This document shows positions 17,141 to 25,735 of a DNA stretch of 64,000 nt, piece by piece. The stretch's first letter is position 1; each line of letters opens with the position of its first letter. A model generated the notes under the pieces. That model was not told where the DNA came from and did not search any database. It saw nothing but the letters and a program-made list of their open reading frames with translations. A program made the position numbers and the translations under genes. The stretch is from Nocardia sp. CC227C (GTDB lineage Bacteria; Actinomycetota; Actinomycetes; Mycobacteriales; Mycobacteriaceae): contig NZ_JASITE010000012.1 of assembly GCF_030767025.1 (NCBI RefSeq), forward strand, positions 62,001 to 126,000, given 5' to 3'.

Positions 17141-18040
17141 CTACCAGCCGCGCTCGGCGAGCCGGTGCGGCTGCGGGATCTCCTCGACATTGATGCCGAC
17201 CATGGCCTCACCCAGGCCGCGCGAGACCTTGGCGAGCACGTCCGGATCGTCGTAGAACGTGGTGGCCTTGACGATGGCGGCGGCACGCTGCTCCGGATTG
17301 CCGGACTTGAAGATGCCGGAGCCGACGAATACGCCCTCGGCGCCGAGCTGCATCATCATGGCGGCGTCGGCCGGGGTGGCGATACCACCGGCGGTGAACA
17401 GCACCACCGGCAGCTTGCCGGTCTGGGCCACCTCGCGCACCAGCTCGTACGGGGCCTGGAGTTCCTTGGCCGCGACGTACAGCTCGTCCTCGGGCAGCGA
17501 GGTCAGGCGGCGGATCTCGTCGCGGATCTTGCGCATGTGGGTGGTGGCGTTGGAGACGTCGCCGGTGCCCGCCTCGCCCTTGGAGCGAATCATGGCCGCA
17601 CCCTCGGTGATCCGGCGCAGCGCCTCGCCCAGGTTGGTCGCGCCGCAGACGAACGGCACGGTGAAGGCGAACTTGTCGATGTGGTTGGAGTAGTCCGCCG
17701 GGGTCAGCACCTCGGACTCGTCGATGTAGTCGACGCCGAGGGACTGCAGGATCTGGGCCTCCACGAAGTGGCCGATCCGGGCCTTGGCCATGACCGGGAT
17801 GGAGACGGCGGCGATGATGCCGTCGATCATGTCCGGATCGCTCATGCGGGAGACCCCGCCCTGGGCGCGGATATCGGCGGGCACGCGCTCCAGCGCCATG
17901 ACGGCGACGGCGCCCGCGTCCTCGGCGATCTTGGCCTGCTCCGGCGTGACGACATCCATGATCACACCGCCCTTCAGCATCTCGGCCATGCCGCGCTTCA
18001 CGCGGGCGGTGCCGATGGTGGTGGTGTCGGACGTGGTCAC
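17141..18040 (-). CDS. pdxS: Pyridoxal 5'-phosphate synthase lyase subunit PdxS
   Basis: A 299-residue (beta/alpha)8 enzyme that makes PLP from ribose 5-phosphate, glyceraldehyde 3-phosphate and ammonia supplied by PdxT. Family sequence is very conserved: TARVKRGMAEMLKGGVIMDV, the Schiff-base lysine in IPVMAKARIGH (about residue 84), the second lysine in MIRSKGEAGTG (about 152) and the C-terminal HRLAERGW. GTG 18040 is chosen over ATG 18058 because ACAGGAG, a good ribosome site, falls between them. Promoter not clear. Confidence 0.96.
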   Translation of the reverse strand: MTTSDTTTIGTARVKRGMAEMLKGGVIMDVVTPEQAKIAEDAGAVAVMALERVPADIRAQGGVSRMSDPDMIDGIIAAVSIPVMAKARIGHFVEAQILQSLGVDYIDESEVLTPADYSNHIDKFAFTVPFVCGATNLGEALRRITEGAAMIRSKGEAGTGDVSNATTHMRKIRDEIRRLTSLPEDELYVAAKELQAPYELVREVAQTGKLPVVLFTAGGIATPADAAMMMQLGAEGVFVGSGIFKSGNPEQRAAAIVKATTFYDDPDVLAKVSRGLGEAMVGINVEEIPQPHRLAERGW

Positions 18041-18058
18041 GGCAAACTCCTGTGTCAT

Positions 18059-18446
18059 CTGGGCCTATCGGATCTCGCTCGGAATCGAACACCCCGATTC
18101 TAGGCCCCTCCCCCGGGCCGCTAGATATCCAGTCGAGTACGACTGGACTGCCCGCCTGCCAGCCAGTAGCGCAGATCACGTTTACCGGCTATTCCACCGC
18201 TACGGCGGCGGTGGGGTCGATCGCAGCACCGACGCCATCCGGCGGGTGCGCATGGTGGGTCCGGTGAACTCCAGGCGACCCGTGCGAATGGCCCCGAAGA
18301 CCTGACGCTTGTCCGGGAACGACGAGGTGTCCAGCACACCTGCCCTCCGCCGTCTCCGCGAAGGTGGCGGCCGGGGCGGTCCGCGGACCACCGGGACAAC
18401 CGGACGACAGGTAGCCGATGACCGCGGGAGACTCGTTCCGGCGCGG
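18059..18446. other. Intergenic region between pdxS and a lysozyme-like gene
   Basis: 388 bp without a convincing gene. The part next to pdxS must hold its promoter. An inverted repeat CCAGTCG-N4-CGACTGG lies at 18129-18146. A minus-strand frame (about 18240-18350) reads FGAIRTGRLEFTGPT, which might be a gene fragment but is not recognised. Confidence 0.4.
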
Positions 18447-18914
18447 TCAGTACCAGCCGTTGGCCTGCCAGAACGCCCAGGCGGCAGTGGGACTGCCGTA
18501 GCGCTCGTTCATATAGTCGTAGGCCCAACGGATCTGGGTGACGGGGTTGAACATCCAGTCCGGGCCGTGGCTGGCCATCTTGTGCGCCGGAAGTGCCTGC
18601 GGCAGACCGTAGGCGCCGCTGGTCGGATTGAGGGCGAAGATATCCCAGCCGCTTTCGCGCGTGATGATGTTGTCGAAAGCCGGGAACTCGTGCGCCGGAA
18701 CGATGATCAGGGCGATGGCCTTGGGCGTGAGCCCGTACAGCGCCGTGCCCACGCTCAGGCCCATGCCCAGCAGATTCGGCACCAGGCCGCCGGCCACGGG
18801 CGCGGCGTCTTCCGCGCAGCGCGCGGAGCACTCCGCGTTCGCGGCCGCTGCGCTGCCGATCGTCATCGCGCCTGCCGCCAACGCGGCCACGACGAATTTC
18901 GCGACATATCGCAT
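18447..18914 (-). CDS. Secreted lysozyme-like (transglycosylase-type) protein
   Basis: A 155-residue exported protein. The signal peptide (MRYVAKFVVAALAAGAMTIG, cleavage near ANA-EC) is followed by a linker and a lysozyme-fold domain (about residues 75-155): the likely catalytic Glu is in ITRESGW, followed by NPTSGAYGLPQALP and IRWAYDYMNERYGSPTAAW. This is the pattern of soluble lytic transglycosylase/Rpf-like peptidoglycan hydrolases. ATG 18914 is used; an in-frame TTG at 18926 adds four residues. Two cysteines near the mature N-terminus (ECSARC) may form a disulfide. Confidence 0.8.
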   Translation of the reverse strand: MRYVAKFVVAALAAGAMTIGSAAAANAECSARCAEDAAPVAGGLVPNLLGMGLSVGTALYGLTPKAIALIIVPAHEFPAFDNIITRESGWDIFALNPTSGAYGLPQALPAHKMASHGPDWMFNPVTQIRWAYDYMNERYGSPTAAWAFWQANGWY

Positions 18915-19012
18915 TCCGGAGAGCAAACCACCAGTTATCCGGAATGTCGGTGTTCGCTATCGGCGTGTCCGCGCGGAAATTCGCCCGGGATCTGCGGCGT
19001 TACCCTGCGCGG

Positions 19013-19111
19013 TTATCCCGCGATGGGTCCGATGACGAAGATCGTCGCCCAGTATTCGGCCGCCGACGGGCCCATATAGGGCAACAGGAAGTCGTAGAGC
19101 AGATAAGACAC
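19013..19111 (-). CDS. Possible 32-residue hydrophobic small protein
   Basis: A frame from GTG 19111 reads MSYLLYDFLLPYMGPSAA then EYWATIFVIGPIAG. A GGAGG site lies about 11 bp upstream, and an in-frame GTG at 19123 is also possible. The hydrophobic, aromatic composition is unlike random GC-rich frames, which suggests a real membrane micropeptide, but no family is known. Confidence 0.3.
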   Translation of the reverse strand: MSYLLYDFLLPYMGPSAAEYWATIFVIGPIAG

Positions 19112-19168
19112 GAAACCATTCACCTCCAACGAGCGCACCGCATCCGTCACGACGCGCCGCGTCCGACC

Positions 19169-19876
19169 CTAGTGGAGATCACCACCCGGCACAGCCGCTC
19201 CCGGTACCGGGCCGAGCGCGTACACGTAGCGGCTGGTGGGCACGACATCCAGGTCCAGATGCGCCCCGAAGGCGACCACGCTCTCCATCATGCGGGTGAT
19301 GCGGCGCTGGAGTTCGGCCTCGTCGCCACCGGTGCCGTAGAAGGCGTGCGGGCTGGTCATGGCCGCCATCGGGAACAGTTCCTCGACGAGCGCGTCGACC
19401 CGCTTGCCGTCGGTGACCGGCGCATTCACGGTGTTCTGGACGTAGCCGAAGGTGGCCTGCGTCTCGATGGCGACGGTGGTGTGCGAACCGTGCCAGCGGT
19501 GCAGCCACTCCTCCCGGGTGAGGTCGGCGGGAATGCGCAGCAGGGCGACATTGGCCAGGGCATCGGCCCGCACCCCGTCCCCGGTCTCCGGCGCGGCGAT
19601 GGGCACCCGTTCGTCCACGATCCACCCGTTCACCTCATCGGCAACGGAACGCAGTGCGGCGGTGACGGATTCGTGCTCGCCCGCGGTGCGCACGCCGACG
19701 ATCGCGGCGATCGGCTCCGGGTAGGTGCTGTGCCGCACCTGCGCCGCCGCCACCTCCGCGTCCCGCACGTTCACCTGCAACTCGGTGGCCCCGCACTCGG
19801 CCAGCCGCCGCCGCAGGCCCACCTCGTGCAGCCGCTCGTCCAACCCCGCACCCCACAGCGCGTACATCAGCTTCAT
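19169..19876 (-). CDS. EthD-domain protein
   Basis: A 235-residue protein that looks like two ferredoxin-like (dimeric alpha-beta barrel) halves. The second half carries the EthD pattern TREEWLHRWHGSHTTVAIETQ (about residues 125-145). EthD domains occur in ether or polyketide degradation proteins and in cyclases, but the reaction is unknown here. ATG 19876 has GAGGAT upstream; longer upstream frames look non-coding. It is divergent from the gene at 20209. Confidence 0.75.
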   Translation of the reverse strand: MKLMYALWGAGLDERLHEVGLRRRLAECGATELQVNVRDAEVAAAQVRHSTYPEPIAAIVGVRTAGEHESVTAALRSVADEVNGWIVDERVPIAAPETGDGVRADALANVALLRIPADLTREEWLHRWHGSHTTVAIETQATFGYVQNTVNAPVTDGKRVDALVEELFPMAAMTSPHAFYGTGGDEAELQRRITRMMESVVAFGAHLDLDVVPTSRYVYALGPVPGAAVPGGDLH

Positions 19877-20208
19877 ATCGATCCTCACAGCCGCTCGACA
19901 GTCACGGGCCACGGTAAGCGAGCGGCCCCCGCCCCGGTCCCGCAATCGCGAACCGGTCCTACCCACCGGACATGCCCGCCACCATGCTCGCGGGCTCGCG
20001 GCGGTACCTGCGACGTGCGCGCCGCCATGCTCACCTGTTCGCGACGCGTCCGTCGCACGGCAGCGCCCGTTCCTCGCCGGGAGGAATCCGCGCAGGCGGG
20101 GCGTGGACGGCACCCGCAGGTCCCGATGCTGCACCCGCGCGCAGGCCGATTCGGGGCGAACGAATATCCGATTGCCCCGGATTCGGCTGTCGCAGAAGAT
20201 TGTCGACG
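19877..20208. other. Divergent intergenic region
   Basis: 332 bp between the EthD gene and the TPR-like gene. It must carry both promoters. Long reading frames cross it on both strands, but they are out of keeping with the flanking proteins. No distinct operator or RNA was seen. Confidence 0.4.
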
Positions 20209-21486
20209 ATGACTGATGTACTCGAATCGGCTCGCGGCCTGCTGGCCGCGGGCGATGTGCCCGGGGCCGTCCGCGCGCTGCGCCCGGCGGCCGAAACCGC
20301 ACCCCTGCCCGAACTCGCCGAGGTGGTCGCGCACGCCGCGGCCGCCATCGGCTTCGACGATCTCGCCGAGGCGGCTCGCGCGGCGGCCGGAGCACCCGGC
20401 GATCCGGTAGCCCTGTTCCACTTCGGCGTCGGCTGCGCCGAACGCGGCATCGCCTTCCTCGCGGTTCCGGCGCTGCGGGCCGCACTGCGCCTGGCTCCCG
20501 GCCAGCCCGCCATCCTGGGCAGCCTGTCCGATGCCCTGGAGCGCGAACACCGCCACGGTGCGGCGGCCGAGCTGCTCGCCGAGCACGATGCGGTGTTGGA
20601 CGCGTGGCCGCACCGCTACCTGCTGGTGTTCAATGCCGTCCTGGCCGACAATCTGCCGCTGGCTCGCGAGCATGCTGCGCGGCTGCCCGCACCGGAGGAC
20701 CCGGACTGGCGGCCCGCCTACGACCGGCTGCGGAATATGCTGCGGCGGGCCGAGTTCGCGGCGGACGCCGGGCCGCTGGACCACCAGGACCTGCGCGGCT
20801 GGCATTTCACCATCACCGGCGGCTACCTGGCGACGCTGTCGCCGTTCGGTTTCAACGCCGGGATGACCGGCCGGTGGGCGTATACGCAGGACAGCCACGA
20901 CCAGTGTCGGCAGACCCTCGATCGGCTGGCGCTGGTGCTCGCGGCGGCCGAGCGCCGCCCGCGCACCGTCTCCCTGCTCCCCGGCCGCGGCGACCGCATT
21001 CTGGGCCTGGCGGCGGCCGAACTGCTCGGCCTTCCGGCGCTGCCCTACACCCCGGACGCCACCGACACCCTGGTCGTCGCCTACGACCTGCGGGAACTGG
21101 ACGATGACCTGGAGCCGACGCTGCGGGACCGCACCGACGGCCGCATCCTGTTCGAGCACGCCTCCTGCTGGACCTCCCCGCCCGCGCTCAGCGCGGATGT
21201 CACCGGCCTGCTGGGCCAGCACGTGGTGCCGCCGTGGGAGTCGCGCCTGCGGGTGACCCCCGACGGCGTCCGCGACGACCTGCCCGCCGACAGCCGCCCG
21301 GAATCGGAGATCGCCGCCGACATCGTCGCCGCCGATGGCACCCCGGACCCCGGCGACGGCGACACCCCCGCCGACCCCGACACCGCCTTCACCGCCTTCG
21401 TCACGGCCACCCGCCCCGCCTGGCTCACCGGCCCCCGCTTCAGCATCGACTCCCCCGGCCCCGTCCGCAGCTCCTCCTTCGGCTGA
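20209..21486 (+). CDS. TPR-like hypothetical protein
   Basis: A 425-residue protein. The first 180 residues are Ala/Leu-rich helical pairs resembling tetratricopeptide repeats (SARGLLAAGDVPGAVRALRP, later LFHFGVGCAERGIAFLAVPA). The rest (WHFTITGGYLATLSPFGFNA onward) looks globular, with a nucleotide- or sugar-binding-like LLPGRGDRILGLAAAELLG stretch. The C-terminus is low-complexity and acidic/proline-rich (ADGTPDPGDGDTPADPDTAF). I do not recognise the family; a scaffold role would be a guess. A perfect 21-bp inverted repeat terminates it. Confidence 0.6.
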   Translation: MTDVLESARGLLAAGDVPGAVRALRPAAETAPLPELAEVVAHAAAAIGFDDLAEAARAAAGAPGDPVALFHFGVGCAERGIAFLAVPALRAALRLAPGQPAILGSLSDALEREHRHGAAAELLAEHDAVLDAWPHRYLLVFNAVLADNLPLAREHAARLPAPEDPDWRPAYDRLRNMLRRAEFAADAGPLDHQDLRGWHFTITGGYLATLSPFGFNAGMTGRWAYTQDSHDQCRQTLDRLALVLAAAERRPRTVSLLPGRGDRILGLAAAELLGLPALPYTPDATDTLVVAYDLRELDDDLEPTLRDRTDGRILFEHASCWTSPPALSADVTGLLGQHVVPPWESRLRVTPDGVRDDLPADSRPESEIAADIVAADGTPDPGDGDTPADPDTAFTAFVTATRPAWLTGPRFSIDSPGPVRSSSFG

Positions 21487-21490
21487 GGTC

Positions 21491-21549
21491 GCGAGGGGGA
21501 ATCGGTGGCGGCATCGCCCGAGTGGCCCCCGCCACCGATTCCCCCTCGC
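21491..21549. terminator. Bidirectional terminator with 21-bp perfect stem
   Basis: GCGAGGGGGAATCGGTGGCG plus one more G at 21491-21511 pairs perfectly with 21529-21549; the loop is 17 nt. It lies exactly between two converging genes (stops at 21486 and 21553), so it can serve both strands. Confidence 0.85.
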
Positions 21550-21552
21550 CGA

Positions 21553-22599
21553 TCAGCGAATGGAGCGGACCTCGGGGTCGGTGTCGGCGGCCACGGCCGC
21601 GAGGGCTTCGGGGAGAAGTTGGTCCAAGTGGTAGGGGTAGACGGTTTCGCCCATGCGGTCCAGGTCGACGATGTCGGCGGGGGTGCACCATTTGCTGCCG
21701 GAAATGCAGCGGCGCTCGACGAAGGTCAGGTTCGCCGGTTCGGGGGTGAAGGTGCGCACGCGCAGGGCGAAGAACAGTTCCTCGGAGCGGATGAGTTCAC
21801 CGTTGAACGGGAACACCGCCACCCGTCGCCAGAGCGGACCGCGCAGCTGGGAGGAATCGGCGGTGTAGCCGGTTTCCTCGTAGAGTTCCCGCACCGCGGC
21901 CGCGCGCAGGGACTCCCCGGGGTCGACTCCCCCGCCGATGGTGAACCAGAAGGGGATGTCGGGGGCCTTGGGGTCGTTGCCGCGCAGCAGCAGCACCCGG
22001 TCCTGCTCGTCGAGCAGCACCACGCGGGCGGAGGTGCGGACCGTGTCGACGTCCAGCCCCGTGGAGGCGGCGGGGGTCACCCGCTCGGCGATCTCGAAGT
22101 AGGTGGGCAGCGGCGCGGTGCCGCCGAGGTGCAGCAGCCGGACCAGACGGCGGGTGCGCAGCGCCAGGGCGTCGCGAACGGCGTCGTTGTGGAAGCGGCG
22201 CGCGATGAGAACGCGGGCCTCGGCGTCGGCGAGTTCGGCCACCAGCTGCGGCGGCAGCCGCGTGATGTCGACGGCGGAAAGCGCTGCCGCCAACTGATTT
22301 TCGACGGTTTCGCGGTCGCGCCAGTTGGCGCGTTCGGCGCGGTCGGCCAGCACGGTGAGACGGCGCGCCCGGTCGACCACCTCCGCATCGGCCTCCGGGC
22401 TGCCGATGGTGGTGGCCACCGACCGCGCCACCACGGCGCGCCGCGCCAGGGCCGCATCGAGGGCGTGCCGGGCCTGGTCGCCGCGCACGTGCAGCCGGTC
22501 GAGCCGGTTGGCGGTGGTGTAGGCCCAGACGCCGACGGTCAGGATCAGCGCCGTCACCAGCGCGAGAACCAGGATGGTGGTCGCGGAGAAGGTGATCAT
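21553..22599 (-). CDS. Membrane-anchored LemA-like/Nudix hydrolase
   Basis: A 348-residue protein. An N-terminal membrane helix (residues 5-27) is followed by a LemA-like helical region (TANRLDRLHVRGDQARHALD onward, to about 150) and a Nudix domain (about 185-330). The Nudix box is intact: GGGVDPGESLRAAAVRELYE then ETGY near residues 221-244. The M. tuberculosis neighbour of pimA (Rv2609c) has the same organisation. It probably hydrolyses a nucleoside-diphosphate derivative at the membrane. Its ATG overlaps the pimA stop (ATGA). Confidence 0.85.
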   Translation of the reverse strand: MITFSATTILVLALVTALILTVGVWAYTTANRLDRLHVRGDQARHALDAALARRAVVARSVATTIGSPEADAEVVDRARRLTVLADRAERANWRDRETVENQLAAALSAVDITRLPPQLVAELADAEARVLIARRFHNDAVRDALALRTRRLVRLLHLGGTAPLPTYFEIAERVTPAASTGLDVDTVRTSARVVLLDEQDRVLLLRGNDPKAPDIPFWFTIGGGVDPGESLRAAAVRELYEETGYTADSSQLRGPLWRRVAVFPFNGELIRSEELFFALRVRTFTPEPANLTFVERRCISGSKWCTPADIVDLDRMGETVYPYHLDQLLPEALAAVAADTDPEVRSIR

Positions 22600-23720
22600 C
22601 CGGCGGTCCGCACCCGAGTGTCGCCGACGGTGACGGTCTCGTAGACGCGCAGGATCTGTTCGGCCACCACCGGCCAGTCGTATTCGCCGACAACCTGATT
22701 GGCGGTGCGGATGTACTCCTCGCGCCGCCGGGTGTCGGTGAGCATGGTGTCCAGGGCGGTGGCGAGGCGGCCCGAATCGCCCACGGGCACCAGCATTCCC
22801 GCGGTGCCGTCGCGCAGCACCCGGCGGAAGGCGTCCAGTTCGCTGGCAACCACGGCGGTGCCGGCGGCCATGGCCTCCACCAGCACGATGCCGAAGCTCT
22901 CGCCGCCGATGTTCGGCGCGCAGTACACGTCGGCGCTGCGCATGGCCGACGCCTTCTCCGCGTCGCTGACCTGGCCGAGGAAACGCAGATGACCGGCGTT
23001 GCGCCCCGCTTCGCGGCGCAGCCGCTCCTCGTCACCGCGCCCGACGATCAGCACCTGGAGGTCGGGGTGGCGGCGCACCAGCGCGGGCAGCGCGCCCAAC
23101 AGCACGTCCATGCCCTTGCGCGGCTCGTCGTAGCGGCCCAGGAACAGCACGGTGCCGCCCGGTCTCGGATAGCCGTCCAGCAGCGGCGCGTGCGCGAAGG
23201 CGGGCACATCGACGCCGTTGGGGATCTCCACCGCGTCGCCGCCGAGGGCCTCCACCTGCCAGCGCCGCGCCAGCTCGCTCACCGCGATGCGGCCGCTGAT
23301 CTTCTCGTGGTACGGCCGGAGCACGCCCTGAAAAGTGCTGAGCACCAACGATTTCGTGGTCGAGGTGTGGAAGGTGGCGACGATCGGCCCCTCGGCGATC
23401 TTGAGTGCCAGCATGGACAGGCTCGGCGCGTTGGGCTCGTGGATGTGCAGCACGTCGAAGTCGTTCTCGGCGATCCAGCGCCGGATACGGGTGTAGGCGG
23501 TGGGCCCGAAGGACAGCCGCGCCACCGACCCATTGTACGGGATGGCGACCGCGCGGCCCGCCGGCACCACGAAATCGGGCAGCGGGGTGTCGTCGGCGGC
23601 GGGCGCGAGCACGCTCACCTTGTGCCCGCGCTCGATGAGCACCTGCGCCAGCTCCACGACATGCGCCTGCACTCCGCCGGGAACGTCGAACGAGTACGGG
23701 CAGACCATGCCGATTCTCAT
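22596..23720 (-). CDS. pimA: Phosphatidyl-myo-inositol alpha-mannosyltransferase PimA
   Basis: A 374-residue GT4 (GT-B fold) enzyme that adds the first mannose, from GDP-mannose, to the 2-OH of phosphatidylinositol on the inner face of the membrane. Typical features are MRIGMVCPYSFDVPGGVQAH at the start, the basic/hydrophobic membrane-contact helix, LGRYDEPRKGMDVLLGALPA near 195 and the nucleotide-diphosphate loop GGESFGIVLVEAMAAG near 275. Overlaps of 4 bp with patA upstream and the Nudix gene downstream show one operon. Confidence 0.95.
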   Translation of the reverse strand: MRIGMVCPYSFDVPGGVQAHVVELAQVLIERGHKVSVLAPAADDTPLPDFVVPAGRAVAIPYNGSVARLSFGPTAYTRIRRWIAENDFDVLHIHEPNAPSLSMLALKIAEGPIVATFHTSTTKSLVLSTFQGVLRPYHEKISGRIAVSELARRWQVEALGGDAVEIPNGVDVPAFAHAPLLDGYPRPGGTVLFLGRYDEPRKGMDVLLGALPALVRRHPDLQVLIVGRGDEERLRREAGRNAGHLRFLGQVSDAEKASAMRSADVYCAPNIGGESFGIVLVEAMAAGTAVVASELDAFRRVLRDGTAGMLVPVGDSGRLATALDTMLTDTRRREEYIRTANQVVGEYDWPVVAEQILRVYETVTVGDTRVRTAG

Positions 23721-24931
23721 AGCGCTCCTTCCCCCTTGCGCCTTGTGCCGTCGACCGTGCCGTCCGCATCCGGAGCGGCCGCCGCGCCATTGTCGGCCGC
23801 CGCGATGTCGGAGACCGCCGCGGCATCCGCGGGGTCGGCACCTGCCGCACCGACATCGGATGCGCCGGTGCCCGCGGCGTCGATACCGCTCGCGTCGACA
23901 CCGGCTACGCCGACACCTCGCGCGTCGACATCCGCTGCCGTCTGTGCACTCGTCATCCGCCCGTCGCCCCGGGTGTAGCCGAGTTCGCGCTGCGCCGCCA
24001 CGATACGGTCGAGCCGGGCCTCCGACAGGTCACGCTCCCACAGCGGTTGCAGCATGTGCCAATCGGCGGGGTGGGTGGCGATATTGGCCGCGAAGCGGTC
24101 CGCCAATGCCTGGGTTGCCGCCGCTACGCCACCCGAAACGTCGAGGGCCGGTTCGGTCTTGAACCCCCATGACTCGTTGCCCGCGGCATCCTCGGTGAAC
24201 CAGCAGTGCACCGGGATCAGCGCCGCCCCGGTCTCGACCGCCAGCTTGGCCGCGCCCGCGGGCATCCAGGTGCGCTCACCGAAGAAGGTGACCGGCACCC
24301 CCTTGCCGGTGAGGTCGCGTTCCCCCATCAGACAGACGATGCCGCCCGCGTGCAGCCGCTCCGCCAACTGCGGGAAGGGCGGCTGTTCACCGCCGGTGAG
24401 CGGGAAGACCTCGAAGCCGAGGCTCTCGCGGTAGGCGACGAACCGCTCGAACAGCGATTCCGGCCGCAACCGTTCGGCGACGGTGCAGAATCGGCCGTGG
24501 TTCTGCACCAGCCACACCCCCGCCATATCCCAGTTCCCGGAATGCGGCAGTACCAGGACCACGCCCTTGCCCCGGGCGAGCGCGGCCTCCAGGTTCTCGA
24601 CCTGGTGTACCCGCAGGCGCCCCCCGAGCGCCGCGTGATCCATGGACGGCAGCCGGAACGCCTCGCGCCAGTAGCGGGCGTAGGAGCGCATGCTCTTGTG
24701 GATCAGCTGATCCGGAACCTGCTCCGGCGGCACTCCCAACACGCGGGCGAGGTTGCGGCGCAACTGATTCGGCTGCCCGGCGCGCGCGGCCCGGTTGGCC
24801 CGCCGCGCCGCGGCGTCGGCTCCCGCGTCGAAGGCGCGGCGCACCGCGCGCTCGGGCAGGGCGCGCACCAGCCGCCACCCCGCCGCGTACGCCTTGTCGC
24901 TGAGCGCGGAGGTGAAATCGGAGGTCGTCAC
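23717..24931 (-). CDS. patA: PIM acyltransferase PatA with repetitive C-terminal tail
   Basis: A 404-residue LpxL/HtrB-type acyltransferase that transfers palmitate to the mannose of PIM. The active-site motif VLPHSGNWDMAG (His, Asp) lies near residue 128 and the catalytic Glu region LMGERDLTG near 201. The enzyme proper ends near residue 315 (LGYTRGDGRM). About 80 extra residues follow, made of Ala/Gly/Asp units of roughly five residues (VAGVD, ASGID, AAGTG, ASDVG, AAGAD), presumably disordered. GTG 24931 overlaps the pgsA stop (GTGA), and the end overlaps pimA (ATGA). Confidence 0.92.
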   Translation of the reverse strand: MTTSDFTSALSDKAYAAGWRLVRALPERAVRRAFDAGADAAARRANRAARAGQPNQLRRNLARVLGVPPEQVPDQLIHKSMRSYARYWREAFRLPSMDHAALGGRLRVHQVENLEAALARGKGVVLVLPHSGNWDMAGVWLVQNHGRFCTVAERLRPESLFERFVAYRESLGFEVFPLTGGEQPPFPQLAERLHAGGIVCLMGERDLTGKGVPVTFFGERTWMPAGAAKLAVETGAALIPVHCWFTEDAAGNESWGFKTEPALDVSGGVAAATQALADRFAANIATHPADWHMLQPLWERDLSEARLDRIVAAQRELGYTRGDGRMTSAQTAADVDARGVGVAGVDASGIDAAGTGASDVGAAGADPADAAAVSDIAAADNGAAAAPDADGTVDGTRRKGEGAL

Positions 24932-25599
24932 CGCTGCGGTTCCTCCGGGGACTTGGCGGCGAGCGCGATGACGTCGCGCGCACCGGGTGAATTGCGCACC
25001 GCCAGCACGCGCTGGAAGACGGTGATGATGCTCAGCACCGCCAGCGCGTACATGGCCGCGTACACCGCGTAACTCAGCCATTCGATGCCGTAATGCCCGC
25101 CGATACCGGTGAGCCCGGCGCCGACCAGCACGATGACGAGACGGTCCGGCCGCTCGATGAGGCCACCGTCGGCGGACAGCCCGCTGGCCTCCGCACGCGC
25201 CTTGGCGTACGAGATGACCTGCGAGGTCACCAGCACCACCAGGGTCGCCGCGAACAGGTGCTTGCTGTCCTCATGGTAGACCGCCCACCAGGCCAGGCCG
25301 CCGAAGATGGCCCCGTCCGCCACCCGGTCACAGGTGGCGTCCAGCACCGCACCGTATTTCGTGCCGCCGCCGCGGGCGCGCGCCATCGCGCCGTCGAGCA
25401 TGTCGAACATGACGAACAGCCAGATCACCATGGTTCCCCAGAACAGATGTCCGGTGGGGAACAAGGTGACCGCGGCCGCGATCGACGCGGTGGTGCCGAT
25501 GAGCGTCATCGCGTCCGGCGTGAGTCCGGTGTTCACCAGCGCCTTGCCCAGCGGGGCGGTCGCCTTGGCGAACGTGTCGCGACCGAAGAAGCTCAGCAC
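24928..25599 (-). CDS. pgsA: CDP-alcohol phosphatidyltransferase (phosphatidylinositol phosphate synthase type)
   Basis: A 223-residue integral membrane enzyme of the CDP-alcohol phosphatidyltransferase family. The signature D-x2-D-G-x2-A-R-x8-G-x3-D-x3-D is complete (DMLDGAMARARGGG then GAVLDATCD, about residues 65-95), with six predicted helices. In mycobacteria this locus makes phosphatidylinositol phosphate from CDP-diacylglycerol and inositol 1-phosphate, feeding PimA and PatA next door. GTG 25599 is used. It overlaps patA by 4 bp. Confidence 0.93.
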   Translation of the reverse strand: MLSFFGRDTFAKATAPLGKALVNTGLTPDAMTLIGTTASIAAAVTLFPTGHLFWGTMVIWLFVMFDMLDGAMARARGGGTKYGAVLDATCDRVADGAIFGGLAWWAVYHEDSKHLFAATLVVLVTSQVISYAKARAEASGLSADGGLIERPDRLVIVLVGAGLTGIGGHYGIEWLSYAVYAAMYALAVLSIITVFQRVLAVRNSPGARDVIALAAKSPEEPQR

Positions 25600-25735
25600 G
25601 CTAGTCGGTGTCCTTCCCTTTTATGCGGGACACCCGCACCCGAAACGTCGTGCGGTACACCCGCGGCCGGGGTGTGCCGCGGGACCCGTGCACCCGGGCA
25701 GGGCCGCGGAGCCGGGCTACGCGAGTGTGGCTCAT

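Noticed and set aside
18129..18146. CCAGTCG-N4-CGACTGG as an operator for pdxS
   Set aside because: It is about 90 bp upstream of pdxS with no promoter boxes near it and no local regulator gene; too little support.
19877..20485. Extension of the EthD gene to a 438-residue protein
   Set aside because: The added part overlaps the divergent TPR-like gene and is low-complexity; ATG 19876 has a good GAGGAT site.
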